Below, piece by piece: positions 15,108-25,422 of a stretch of 27,127 bases of DNA. The stretch covers positions 1-27,127 of the forward strand of contig JBLNGH010000270.1 of NCBI GenBank assembly GCA_050264575.1, in the 5' to 3' direction. The DNA is from DASQFI01 sp050264575. GTDB taxonomy: Bacteria; Acidobacteriota; Vicinamibacteria; Vicinamibacterales; SCN-69-37. Numbering within the stretch: position 1 is the stretch's first letter; the number at the start of each line of letters is the position of its first letter. Position numbers and translations under genes: made by a program. The notes under the pieces are model-generated. The model was not told the origin of the DNA. It saw nothing but the letters and a program-made list of their open reading frames with translations, and searched no databases.

Positions 15108-15273
15108 GTAGGCCGGCCCTTCAGGGCCGGCACCCGTTGCCGGGGCTAAACCCGTTGCCGGGGCTAAAGCCGTTGCCGGGGCTAAAGCCCGTTGCCGGGG
15201 CTAAAGCCCGTTGCCGGGGCTAAAGCCCGTTGCCGGGGCTAAAGCCGTTGCCGGGGCTAAAGCCCCGGCCTAC
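15108..15273. repeat. Seven-unit CCGTTGCCGGGGCTAAA array in a GTAGG...CCTAC element
   Basis: GTAGGCCGG at 15108-15116 and CCGGCCTAC at 15265-15273 are perfect inverted ends. Inside are a hairpin at 15112-15131, exactly reverse complementary to 7291-7310, and seven direct units of 18 or 19 bp starting at 15133, 15151, 15170, 15188, 15207, 15226 and 15245. There are no spacers, so it is not CRISPR. It occupies almost all of the 187-bp gap between the M16 and Fpg genes; the last 11 bp before the Fpg start hold no clear Shine-Dalgarno sequence. Confidence 0.85.
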
Positions 15274-16128
15274 AGCCGTAGCGCATGCCAGAACTCCCGG
15301 ACCTCGAGCTCTACCTCCACGCGCTGCGCCCTCGACTGGTCGGGCAGTCGCTCGAGCGCGTGCGGATCGCCAGTCCGTTTCTGATTCGCACCGTCGAGCC
15401 GCCGATCGACGCGGCCATTGGCCGCACGATTCTCGATCTCAGTCGCCTCGGCAAGCGCATCGTCTGGCGCTTCGAAGGCGATCTGTTCTTCGTGTTCCAC
15501 CTGATGATTGCCGGACGGTTTCAGTGGAAGGAGAAGGGGATCAGGATTCCCGGCCGCTTGGGCCTGGCGACCTTCGATCTTCCGTCAGCGACGCTGCTGC
15601 TCACTGAAGCTGGTGCCAAGAAACGAGCGTCGCTCCACGTCGTCTCGGGCGCCGACGCGGTGGCGTCGCTCGATCCGGGCGGAGTCGAGGTGCTCGGCCT
15701 TGACTTCGGGTCGTTCGACACCCGGCTCAGAAGCGAGAATCACACGCTGAAGCGCGCGCTCACGGATCCGGGCCTGTTCAGCGGGATTGGCAACGCGTAC
15801 TCGGATGAGATCCTGCACGCGGCGCGGCTGTCGCCGATGCAGCTGACCAGCCGTCTCGAGCCGGCCGAGGCGCATCGACTCTTCGACGCGACGCAATCGG
15901 TGCTGACAACCTGGCGCGATCGGTTGATCGCCGAGGCCGGCGAGTCGTTTCCATCGAAGGTCACGGCGTTTCGCGACGGCATGGCTGCGCACGGCCGGTT
16001 CGGAAAGCCGTGTCCGGTCTGCGGCACGCCGATTCAGCGAATCCGGTACGCGTCGAACGAAGCCAACTACTGCCCGGCATGCCAGACGGGCGGACGGCTG
16101 CTGGCCGATCGTTCGCTGTCGCGGCTGC

Positions 16129-18699
<2,571 letters not shown>

Positions 18700-18736
18700 C
18701 AGCGTCTCCAGAGTGGCAACGCTAAGTCTATTGCCG

Positions 18737-18766
18737 TTGACCCTTTATCGAACCGAGGCGTATTGT
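18737..18766 (+). promoter_or_regulatory. Possible sigma-70 promoter for the CxxCH propeller gene
   Basis: TTGACC (18737-18742) and TATTGT (18761-18766), 18 bp apart, lie 30 bp upstream of the start at 18796 in the 96-bp gap between divergent genes. The -10 matches the consensus at four of six positions. Promoter rules in this phylum are poorly known. Confidence 0.3.
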
Positions 18767-18795
18767 CGAACGGTAACGGTCACCGGAGCGCGGTC

Positions 18796-20952
18796 ATGAG
18801 GCAAATGAGAACGGCTCTCGCGGGCGGGTTCATTGTCGCGGAGCTCAGCGGGTTCGCTGCGCTGAGCGCGCGTCAGGGCGACGTGGTGCCGATCGATGAC
18901 AACGACATCGGCGGCGTGGTCACCGGAACGCGCGGTCCCGAAGCCGGCGTGTGGGTCATCGCCGAGACAACGGCGACCCAGACACCTTTCGTCAGAATCG
19001 TCGTCACCGACGATCGCGGCCGGTATGTGGTGCCCGACCTTCCGAAAGTCGACTTCCGGGTATGGGTGCGCGGTTACGGACTGATCGATTCGGAGAAAGT
19101 TCCGGCGAAGCCCGGGCAGCACGTCAACCTGAAGGCAATCGCCGCGACGACGCCGAGTGCGGCGGCGGAGATTTATCCGGCCGGCTACTGGTTCTCGCTG
19201 ATGCAGATTCCCGGGAAGAACGAATTCCCAGGTACTGGACCCACGGGAAACGGCATCGCGACGGGCATGGCGAGCCAGGCTCAGTTGTTGCGAAGTCTCA
19301 AGTCCGGCGGCTGTACCGCGTGTCACCAACTCGGCACGAAGGGAACGCGAGAGATCCCCAAGTCGCTCGGGACCTTCCCGACCTCGGTGGCCGCCTGGGA
19401 GCGCCGGCTGCAATCCGGTCAGGCGGGCAGCCAGATGATCAATGCGTTGAACAGCTGGGGACGCGATCGCGCGCTCGCGATGTTTGCGGACTGGACGGAT
19501 CGGATCGCGGCCGGCGAAGTGCCGCCGGCGCCGCCTCGCCCGCAGGGGATCGAACGCAACGTCGTGATCACTGAATGGGACTGGGCCGATCCCAAAGCGT
19601 ACCTGCACGACGAAGTGTCAACCGACCGCCGCAACCCGACGCTGAACGCCAACGGCCTGATCTACGGCGCGCTCGAGTTGAGCGCCGACTATCTGCCGGT
19701 CCTCGACCCCGTCGAGCACGCGATCCGTCAGGTGAAGCTGACGGTGCGCGATCCCGCGACGCCGCCGGGCAGTCCGGCGGCGATGCCGCAGCCGTCCCCG
19801 TACTGGGGTACGGAGCCGATCTGGACCAGCCGGAACAACGTGCACAATCCGATGTTCGACGAGCGCGGCCGCGTCTGGATCACGTCGGCGGTGCGACCGT
19901 CGGCGAATCCTGACTTCTGCAAGGCGGGCTCCGATCATCCCTCTGCGAAGCTGTTCCCGCTTGATTCCGCGTCCCGGCACCTCGCGGTCTACGACCCGAA
20001 GACGCAGCAGCTCACGCACATCAGCACGTGCTTCGGCACGCACCATCTCATGTTCGCCGAGGACGCGAACGACACGCTCTGGACCAGCGGCGGCGGTCCC
20101 GTCGTCGGCTGGCTGAACACGAAGATGTTCGACGAGACGAAGGACGAAGCGCGATCGCAGGGCTGGACCGCGCTCATTCTCGATACCAACGGCAACGGCA
20201 AACGCGATGCCTACGTCGAGCCCAACCAGCCGGTCGATCCCGCCAAGGACAAACGCATCGCCGCTGGCTTGTATTCGGTCGCCCCGGCGCCGGACGGATC
20301 CGTCTGGGGAACGGTATTGGGATTTCCGGGCGCCATCGTGCGCCTGTCACCCGGATCCCACCCGCCCGAGACGGCGCTGGCGGAAATCTTCGAGCCGCCC
20401 TTCAATGATCCGGCGGCGAAAATCTCCGGTTTCTCGCCGCGAGGCGGTGACGTCGATCGCAACGGCGTGATGTGGGTCGCGCTCGCGAGCGGACACCTGG
20501 CGAGCTTCGACCGCCGCAACTGCAAGGGACCGCTCAACGGTCCCAACGCCACGGGCCGGCATTGCCCCGAAGGCTGGACGCTGTATCCAGAGCCGCTGCC
20601 GCAGTTCAAAGGCGTGACCGATTCGGGCAGCGTCGAGGCCAGCTACTACACGTGGGTCGATCAGTTCGACACGCTCGGCCTGGGCGCCAACGTGCCCATC
20701 AACACGGGCAACGCATCCGAGGGGCTGCTGGTGCTCAAGGACGGCAAGTGGATCGTGCTCCGCGTGCCGTATCCGACCGGCTACTACACGAAGTGGCTCG
20801 ATGGCCGAATTGACGATCCGAAGGCAGGCTGGAAAGGCCGTGGCCTCTGGTCCACGGTGAGCACGCGTGCGCCGTTCCACATGGAAACCGGGAAGGGCAC
20901 CACGAGCAAGGTCGTGAGATTCCAGCTGAGGCCCGACCCGCTCGCCAAGTAG
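18796..20952 (+). CDS. Exported CxxCH cytochrome-like protein with Cna-B/carboxypeptidase-regulatory and propeller domains
   Basis: A 718-residue secreted protein of no assigned pathway. An N-terminal signal (MRQMRTALAGGFIVAELSGF) is followed by a carboxypeptidase regulatory-like fold (about 35-115: GGVVTGTRGPEAGVWV, VTDDRGRYVVPDLP). Next is a c-type haem site, CTACH, near residue 174 in a helical domain with later Met candidates. From about residue 260 to the end it looks like a virginiamycin-B-lyase/SMP-30-like propeller (DPVEHAIRQVKLTV, NVHNPMFDERGRVWIT, SVAPAPDGSVWGTV). GGAG lies 7 bases before ATG 18796. The stop overlaps the GTG of the phosphoesterase gene (TAGTG), so the two are coupled. 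It may be an electron-transfer or redox enzyme acting on a small organic molecule; this is speculation from domains only. Confidence 0.75.
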   Translation: MRQMRTALAGGFIVAELSGFAALSARQGDVVPIDDNDIGGVVTGTRGPEAGVWVIAETTATQTPFVRIVVTDDRGRYVVPDLPKVDFRVWVRGYGLIDSEKVPAKPGQHVNLKAIAATTPSAAAEIYPAGYWFSLMQIPGKNEFPGTGPTGNGIATGMASQAQLLRSLKSGGCTACHQLGTKGTREIPKSLGTFPTSVAAWERRLQSGQAGSQMINALNSWGRDRALAMFADWTDRIAAGEVPPAPPRPQGIERNVVITEWDWADPKAYLHDEVSTDRRNPTLNANGLIYGALELSADYLPVLDPVEHAIRQVKLTVRDPATPPGSPAAMPQPSPYWGTEPIWTSRNNVHNPMFDERGRVWITSAVRPSANPDFCKAGSDHPSAKLFPLDSASRHLAVYDPKTQQLTHISTCFGTHHLMFAEDANDTLWTSGGGPVVGWLNTKMFDETKDEARSQGWTALILDTNGNGKRDAYVEPNQPVDPAKDKRIAAGLYSVAPAPDGSVWGTVLGFPGAIVRLSPGSHPPETALAEIFEPPFNDPAAKISGFSPRGGDVDRNGVMWVALASGHLASFDRRNCKGPLNGPNATGRHCPEGWTLYPEPLPQFKGVTDSGSVEASYYTWVDQFDTLGLGANVPINTGNASEGLLVLKDGKWIVLRVPYPTGYYTKWLDGRIDDPKAGWKGRGLWSTVSTRAPFHMETGKGTTSKVVRFQLRPDPLAK

Positions 20953-21821
20953 TGACAAGGCCGACACGACGAACGTTTCTCGTTGGTTGTGGCTCGACAC
21001 TCGCAGCCGCCGCAGGAACGGGTCTGTACGCGTGGCGATGGGAACCGCACTGGCTGGAGTTCGTGCCGCATCGGCTGCCGGTACGATCGCTGCCGGCGTC
21101 GCTCGCCGGCAAGACGCTGATGCAGATCAGCGACGTCCACGTCGGCACTCGCGTCGACGATGACTATGTGAGGGACGTGTTCCGGCGCGCGTCGGCGCTC
21201 GCGCCCGACATCGTTGCCTTCACCGGCGACTTTATCTCGTACCATGCGGACGTCTATTCGCAGGCGGCCGGGTTGTATCGCGATTTCCCGCGCGGACGTC
21301 TCGCGACGATCGCGGTGCTCGGCAATCACGATTACGGGCCCGGCTGGTCGCACCCGGAAATTGCCGAGCGGGTGATCCGGATTGTCGCGGATGCCGGAGT
21401 GACGGTATTACGCAATGAAACGGTGGTGATTGACGGTTTGCACATCGCCGGGCTCGACGACTGGTGGGCGCGTCGATTCGATGCGAGATCGGTGCTGGCG
21501 AAACTGTCGCCTGAAATCCCGGCGCTCGTGCTGAGCCACAATCCCGATACTGCGGACCAGCCGGTGTGGTCTGGATTCCACGGATGGATCCTGTCGGGCC
21601 ACACTCATGGTGGCCAGTGCAAGCCGCCGTTTCTGCCGCCTCCCGTGCTGCCCGTTCAGAACACGCGATACACGGCTGGTGAGTTCGATCTCTCAGGCGG
21701 CCGTCGCATGTACATCAATCGCGGTGTGGGTCACCTCTGGCGAGTGAGATTCAACGTGCGGCCGGAAATCACGCTGCACGACCTGCAGCCGGATACCAGG
21801 GCCGACGGAACGAACGCCTGA
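20952..21821 (+). CDS. Tat-exported calcineurin-like metallophosphoesterase
   Basis: A 289-residue phosphoesterase of the YkuE-like/calcineurin-like branch. The N terminus TRRTFLVGCGS is a twin-arginine signal, so the folded metalloenzyme is exported. Two-metal site motifs are complete: DVH (Asp61, His63), TGDF (Asp93), GNHD (Asn125, His126), SHNPD (His196) and SGHTHGGQ (His217, His219). The start is GTG 20952, overlapping the upstream stop by one base. YkuE-type enzymes act on phospholipid-related or UDP-sugar substrates; the actual substrate is not known here. Coupling to the CxxCH protein suggests joint export. Confidence 0.88.
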   Translation: MTRPTRRTFLVGCGSTLAAAAGTGLYAWRWEPHWLEFVPHRLPVRSLPASLAGKTLMQISDVHVGTRVDDDYVRDVFRRASALAPDIVAFTGDFISYHADVYSQAAGLYRDFPRGRLATIAVLGNHDYGPGWSHPEIAERVIRIVADAGVTVLRNETVVIDGLHIAGLDDWWARRFDARSVLAKLSPEIPALVLSHNPDTADQPVWSGFHGWILSGHTHGGQCKPPFLPPPVLPVQNTRYTAGEFDLSGGRRMYINRGVGHLWRVRFNVRPEITLHDLQPDTRADGTNA

Positions 21822-21880
21822 CGCAATAACACGGGCCTTTGCCTGCGTGACGTGCCAAGGAACACGCTGTCACGCTGTAG

Positions 21881-22374
21881 CCCGGGTTCTTCCGTACGGT
21901 GGGCATCCCGCTCCTCGAAGGCCGTGAATTCACCGCGCTCGACGCGATCGGAAGCGAGCCCGTGGCCATCGGAGGATCAGGTCCTGACGGAACGATTGCT
22001 CGCCGTGCTGGCTGAAGTGTCTGCGGGACTCGCGGTGCTGCTGGCGTGGATCGGCCTGTATGCAGTGATGAGCGACATCACGTCCGGACGGCTGCGTGAA
22101 ATCGGCATCCGATGGCGCTCGGCGCCGGCCCGCTCGCAATCCTTCGGCTGATCACGACCCAGAGCGCGCTGGTCATTGCGTCTGGTATTGCTTGCGGCGT
22201 GGCGGCCTCGTGGTTGGGCGCCAGCAGGTCGGCTCCCTTCTATGCGATTTGGATCCGGCGGATGCCGGGACCCTGCTCCTGGCTGTGGCCGTCGTGCTCG
22301 TCGCCACCGCCCTGGCAGCTGTCCTCCAGGCGCGCCGCGCCTCCCGCGTGAATCCGGCGATTACGCTCCGCTGA
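21881..22374 (+). pseudogene. Remnant of a MacB/FtsX-type permease (ADOP-like C terminus)
   Basis: Three reading frames together spell the end of an ADOP-type ABC permease. Fragment 1 (21881 to about 21970) codes PGFFRTVGIPLLEGREF and on to EPVAI. Fragment 2 (21973 to about 22110), in another frame, codes VLTERLLAVLAEVSAGLAVL then IGLYAVMS and REIGIR. Fragment 3 (22112 to about 22240) codes MALGAGPLAILRLITTQSAL. Fragment 4, shifted again, codes DPADAGTLLLAVAVVLVATA then ARRASRVNPAITLR and a stop at 22374. An internal stretch of roughly 60-100 residues between fragments 1 and 2 is missing and the N-terminal MacB domains are absent. So it is a decayed gene with at least three frame breaks; its last 14 bp overlap the GAF gene on the other strand. 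Confidence 0.8.
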
Positions 22375-22834
22375 GCCGATTCGCCAGGGCGCGCGCGACG
22401 GTCTCGAGCAACGCCTGGTCGCGACTGCCGAACGCGGCGGGCCGATCGCTGTCGATGTCGATTTCCCCGAAGACCTGTCCGTCCTTCATGATCGGCACGA
22501 CGATTTCCGACTTCGTCTCGAGGCTGCACGCGAGATACCGCGGATCGCTGTTCACGTCGTCGACGATGATGGTCTGTTGCTGGCTCGCCGCGGCGCCGCA
22601 GATGCCGCGGTTCAGCGGAATCCGCGTGTGCGGCGACGGCTTGCCGAGGAACGGTCCGAGGACGAGCTCGTTCCCTTCGAGGAGGTAGATGCCCAGCCAG
22701 GTGTAATGCGGAACCTGCGCCTTGAGCTGTTCGACGGCAAGCTGCATCGCCGCGCGCGCGTCAGGCGCCTGCGTGATGCCTCGGACGAGCACTTCAGCGT
22801 CAACTGTCGATTCTGCTCCTGACCGAGCGGCCAT
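22361..22834 (-). CDS. GAF-domain protein resembling free methionine-(R)-sulfoxide reductase
   Basis: A 157-residue single GAF domain. The segment NRGICGAAAS (Cys79), YLACSLETKSEIVVPI (Cys103) and FGEIDIDSD is the signature region of fRMsr (MsrC), which reduces free methionine-R-sulfoxide in the cytoplasm. Cys79 and Cys103 match E. coli Cys94 and Cys118, the latter catalytic. The third cysteine (E. coli Cys84, in KVACVRI) is absent: the aligned stretch reads KPSPHTRI. So it either uses another resolving partner or has become a ligand-binding GAF protein. GAGG six bases before ATG 22834 supports the start. It lies downstream of the DUF4149 gene across a repeat-filled gap. Confidence 0.8.
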   Translation of the reverse strand: MAARSGAESTVDAEVLVRGITQAPDARAAMQLAVEQLKAQVPHYTWLGIYLLEGNELVLGPFLGKPSPHTRIPLNRGICGAAASQQQTIIVDDVNSDPRYLACSLETKSEIVVPIMKDGQVFGEIDIDSDRPAAFGSRDQALLETVARALANRLSGA

Positions 22835-22847
22835 TCGCGACCTCGCA

Positions 22848-22983
22848 GATTACCGATTACCGTTTACCGATTACCGATTACCGATTACAGATAGATTCCC
22901 GATTATCGATAGATTGCCAATTTCCGATTCCCCGATTGCCGGATCAGATTGCAGATTTCCAGATTGCAGATTTCAGATTGCCG
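22848..22983. repeat. GATTACC heptamer array
   Basis: About 17 degenerate 7-8-bp units: GATTACC several times at 22848-22890, then GATTATC, GATAGATTGCC, GATTCCCC, GATTGCA, GATTTCCA, GATTTCA and GATTGCC up to the stop of the DUF4149 gene. It is strikingly AT-rich against the surrounding genes and fills the entire 149-bp gap; nothing else is visible there. Confidence 0.8.
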
Positions 22984-23475
22984 TCATCCATCCTTCATCT
23001 CCATCCAGACGAGTCCCGCTCCAGCGAGGAGTGTCGCGATCATGAGCGCCGTCGAGGTGCCGTGCAGGCGAGAGAACTCGGCTTTCGACGCGTCACCATC
23101 CGGCAGATCGGCGATCGGTCCCGGCGTCGCCGCCCGCAGCGCGTCGATGCGCGGCGCGATCCAGAGGCCGGCGAGCAGGCTCATCGCGAGCATTGTCGCC
23201 GCGGCCCACATCCGCAGCCCGAGGCGGCGCGGCCGCGGCCCGAGCGCCGCGCGCGCGCCGAGGAGGCCGAGCAGCAGCCCGCCCAGCACCCACGACACGT
23301 GATGAAAGCGTGCGACGATCGCGCCGAAGACGAGCCCCGCCATGGCGCGTCCGCCTTCCGGATCGCGCGCTTCGAGCACGCTGAAGATCGTGGGGGCCCC
23401 GATGAAGCCGAGCGCTGCGAGTCCGCCGATCCACAGCACGAGGATCAGCAGCGACAGGAAGCGCAGCACCGACAT
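22984..23475 (-). CDS. DUF4149 integral membrane protein
   Basis: A 163-residue protein with four predicted membrane helices: near residues 4-27, 58-75, 88-105 and 142-156 (LSLLILVLWIGGLAALGFIG, VSWVLGGLLLGLLGA, AAATMLAMSLLAGLWIA, LMIATLLAGAGLV). The early WIGG with GAPTIF, and FSRLHGTS before the last helix, fit DUF4149/TMEM205-like proteins, whose function is unknown. ATG 23475 is preferred over a TTG one codon earlier. It is divergent from transketolase across an 84-bp gap with no repeat. Confidence 0.8.
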   Translation of the reverse strand: MSVLRFLSLLILVLWIGGLAALGFIGAPTIFSVLEARDPEGGRAMAGLVFGAIVARFHHVSWVLGGLLLGLLGARAALGPRPRRLGLRMWAAATMLAMSLLAGLWIAPRIDALRAATPGPIADLPDGDASKAEFSRLHGTSTALMIATLLAGAGLVWMEMKDG

Positions 23476-23559
23476 CAAATCGATTGTACGTCAACGTTGA
23501 CGCCGCTCATGCGGTCGACACTGCGAACTCCCGTACAGTAGACTGGCCAACGCGACGGC

Positions 23560-25422
23560 ATGTCCGCTCCATCACTCGCAGTTCTCCACAATCTCGCGAC
23601 CCAACTTCGGATCGATTCGGTGCGATCGACGAGCGCGGCCGGATCGGGCCATCCGACGACGTGTCTGTCGGCGGCCGAGATCATGGCGGCGTTGTTCTTC
23701 GCCGAGATGCGATTCGATCCGCAGGATCCGCATCACCCTGAAGCAGATCGCTTCGTGCTGTCCAAGGGCCACGGCGCGCCGATCCTGTACGCGGCGTGGG
23801 CGGCCGCGGGCGCGTTTCCCCGCGACCAGCTGCTCACCCTTCGCAAGTTCTCGTCCGACCTCGAAGGCCATCCGACGCCGAGGCTGCCGTTCGTCGACGT
23901 CGCGACCGGATCGCTCGGCCAGGGACTCTGCGCCGCAGTGGGCATGGCCCTCAACGCACGGCGCATCAAGTCCGACTACCGCACGTACGCGCTCATCGGC
24001 GACGGCGAAACGGCCGAGGGCGCGATCTGGGAAGCGGCGCAAGCCGCCGTGTACCACAAGCTCGATAATCTCTGTGCCATCACCGACGTCAACGGCTTCG
24101 GTCAGAGCCGGCCCACGCAGTGGGATCACGACATGCAGGCGTTCGTGTCGCGCTGGACGGCGTTTGGCTGGCACACCATCTCGATCGACGGGCACGACCT
24201 GGCCGCGGTCCTCGGCGCATTTGCCGAGGCTCGCCGCACCACCGGCCGGCCGACGATGATCGTCGCGAAAACCCTCAAGGGAAAAGGTGTCAGCCTCTTC
24301 GAGGGGAAGGACCACTGGCACGGCAAGGCGCTGAAGGCGGGTCCCGAAACCGATCGCGCGATCGCCGAGCTCGAGCAGCAGTACGTGAAGACCTCCGACC
24401 CGCCGCCGGTGATCCCCAAACCCGGGCGCCGGCTGGCCGAGCCGCCCGTTCCGGATTTGAAGACGGTGCTCGCTCCGCCGGCCTATCACGCCGGCGATCA
24501 GGTGGCGACGCGCGAAGCCTACGGCGCCGCGCTCGTGGCGCTCGGCCGCGCCGACAGCCGGATCGTCGCGCTCGACGCCGACGTGAAGAACTCGACGTAC
24601 AGCGAGAAGTTCGAGAAGGAATTTCCCGATCGGTTCTACCAGATGTTCATCGCCGAGCAGGCGATGGTCGGCGCCGCGATGGGCCTCGCCAGCCGTGGCG
24701 CGATCCCGTTTCCTTCCACGTTCGCCTGCTTTCTCGAGCGCGCGAGCGACTTCATCAGAGTCGCCGGCATCTCGCAGTCGAACGTCAAGCTCGCCGGGTC
24801 GCATTGCGGCGTGTCGATTGGCGAGGATGGTCCGTCGCAGATGGCGCTCGAGGATCTCGCGATGATGCGCGGCGTGCCCGACTGCACCGTGCTGTATCCC
24901 TGCGACGGCGTCAGCGCCGAGCGGTTAATGGCGCTGGCGGCCTCGACCGCCGGCCTCGTGTACCTCCGGCTGAGTCGTCCGAAGACCGACGTCATCTACG
25001 ACTCGGGCGCGTCGTTCGTGATTGGCGGATCGACCACACTGCGCTCGAGCGCGAACGACGCGGCGACCGTCGTCGCGGCGGGAATCACGGTCTTCGAGGC
25101 CATCCAGGCGCACAAGACGCTCGCGGCGGAAGGAATCGGGATTCGCGTCCTCGACGCGTATTCGGTGCAGCCGATCGACCGGGACGCGCTCATCGCCGCG
25201 GGCAAGGCGACCCGCGGCCGGATCGTGACGGTGGAGGATCATTACGCGCATGGGGGCCTGGGCGACGCCGTCAGCGAAGCGGTATGGGAACAGGCGTTTC
25301 GCGTCCGTCGTCTGGCGGTCCGCGAGATTCCCCGGAGCGGGACGCCGCAGGAACTGATCGACCATTACGGAATCTCTGCCAAGGCGATCGTCGACGCAGT
25401 CAAGGCCCTGGTGAAAATGTGA
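23560..25422 (+). CDS. Transketolase (short, animal-like type)
   Basis: A 620-residue thiamine-diphosphate enzyme of the pentose phosphate pathway moving two-carbon units between sugar phosphates in the cytoplasm. Visible motifs: GSGHPT (28-33), SKGHGAP with His71, the ThDP/Mg motif GDGE (147-150) ending at Asn178, DHWHGK (His254), and the catalytic Glu366 in FIAEQ, which starts the pyrimidine domain segment; the C-terminal domain follows from about residue 490. At 620 residues, with the LGDGE-like and AFGWH(T/A)I wording, it is nearer the animal TKT form (about 623) than the 660-residue E. coli type. There is no clear Shine-Dalgarno sequence before ATG 23560. Its stop overlaps the next start (GTGA), so the exported GGT chimera is co-translated. 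Confidence 0.92.
   Translation: MSAPSLAVLHNLATQLRIDSVRSTSAAGSGHPTTCLSAAEIMAALFFAEMRFDPQDPHHPEADRFVLSKGHGAPILYAAWAAAGAFPRDQLLTLRKFSSDLEGHPTPRLPFVDVATGSLGQGLCAAVGMALNARRIKSDYRTYALIGDGETAEGAIWEAAQAAVYHKLDNLCAITDVNGFGQSRPTQWDHDMQAFVSRWTAFGWHTISIDGHDLAAVLGAFAEARRTTGRPTMIVAKTLKGKGVSLFEGKDHWHGKALKAGPETDRAIAELEQQYVKTSDPPPVIPKPGRRLAEPPVPDLKTVLAPPAYHAGDQVATREAYGAALVALGRADSRIVALDADVKNSTYSEKFEKEFPDRFYQMFIAEQAMVGAAMGLASRGAIPFPSTFACFLERASDFIRVAGISQSNVKLAGSHCGVSIGEDGPSQMALEDLAMMRGVPDCTVLYPCDGVSAERLMALAASTAGLVYLRLSRPKTDVIYDSGASFVIGGSTTLRSSANDAATVVAAGITVFEAIQAHKTLAAEGIGIRVLDAYSVQPIDRDALIAAGKATRGRIVTVEDHYAHGGLGDAVSEAVWEQAFRVRRLAVREIPRSGTPQELIDHYGISAKAIVDAVKALVKM

Noticed and set aside
15133..15262. CRISPR-like array of short direct repeats
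   Set aside because: Units of 18-19 bp follow each other with no spacers, vary only by one C, and no cas gene is nearby. It is a tandem repeat inside a palindromic element.
21852..22151. 99-codon frame as an intact small gene
   Set aside because: It only joins a nonsense lead-in to one fragment of the decayed permease; the other fragments are in different frames.
22949..23541. Plus-strand frames of 117 and 201 codons
   Set aside because: They begin in the GATTACC array and run antisense to the DUF4149 membrane protein.
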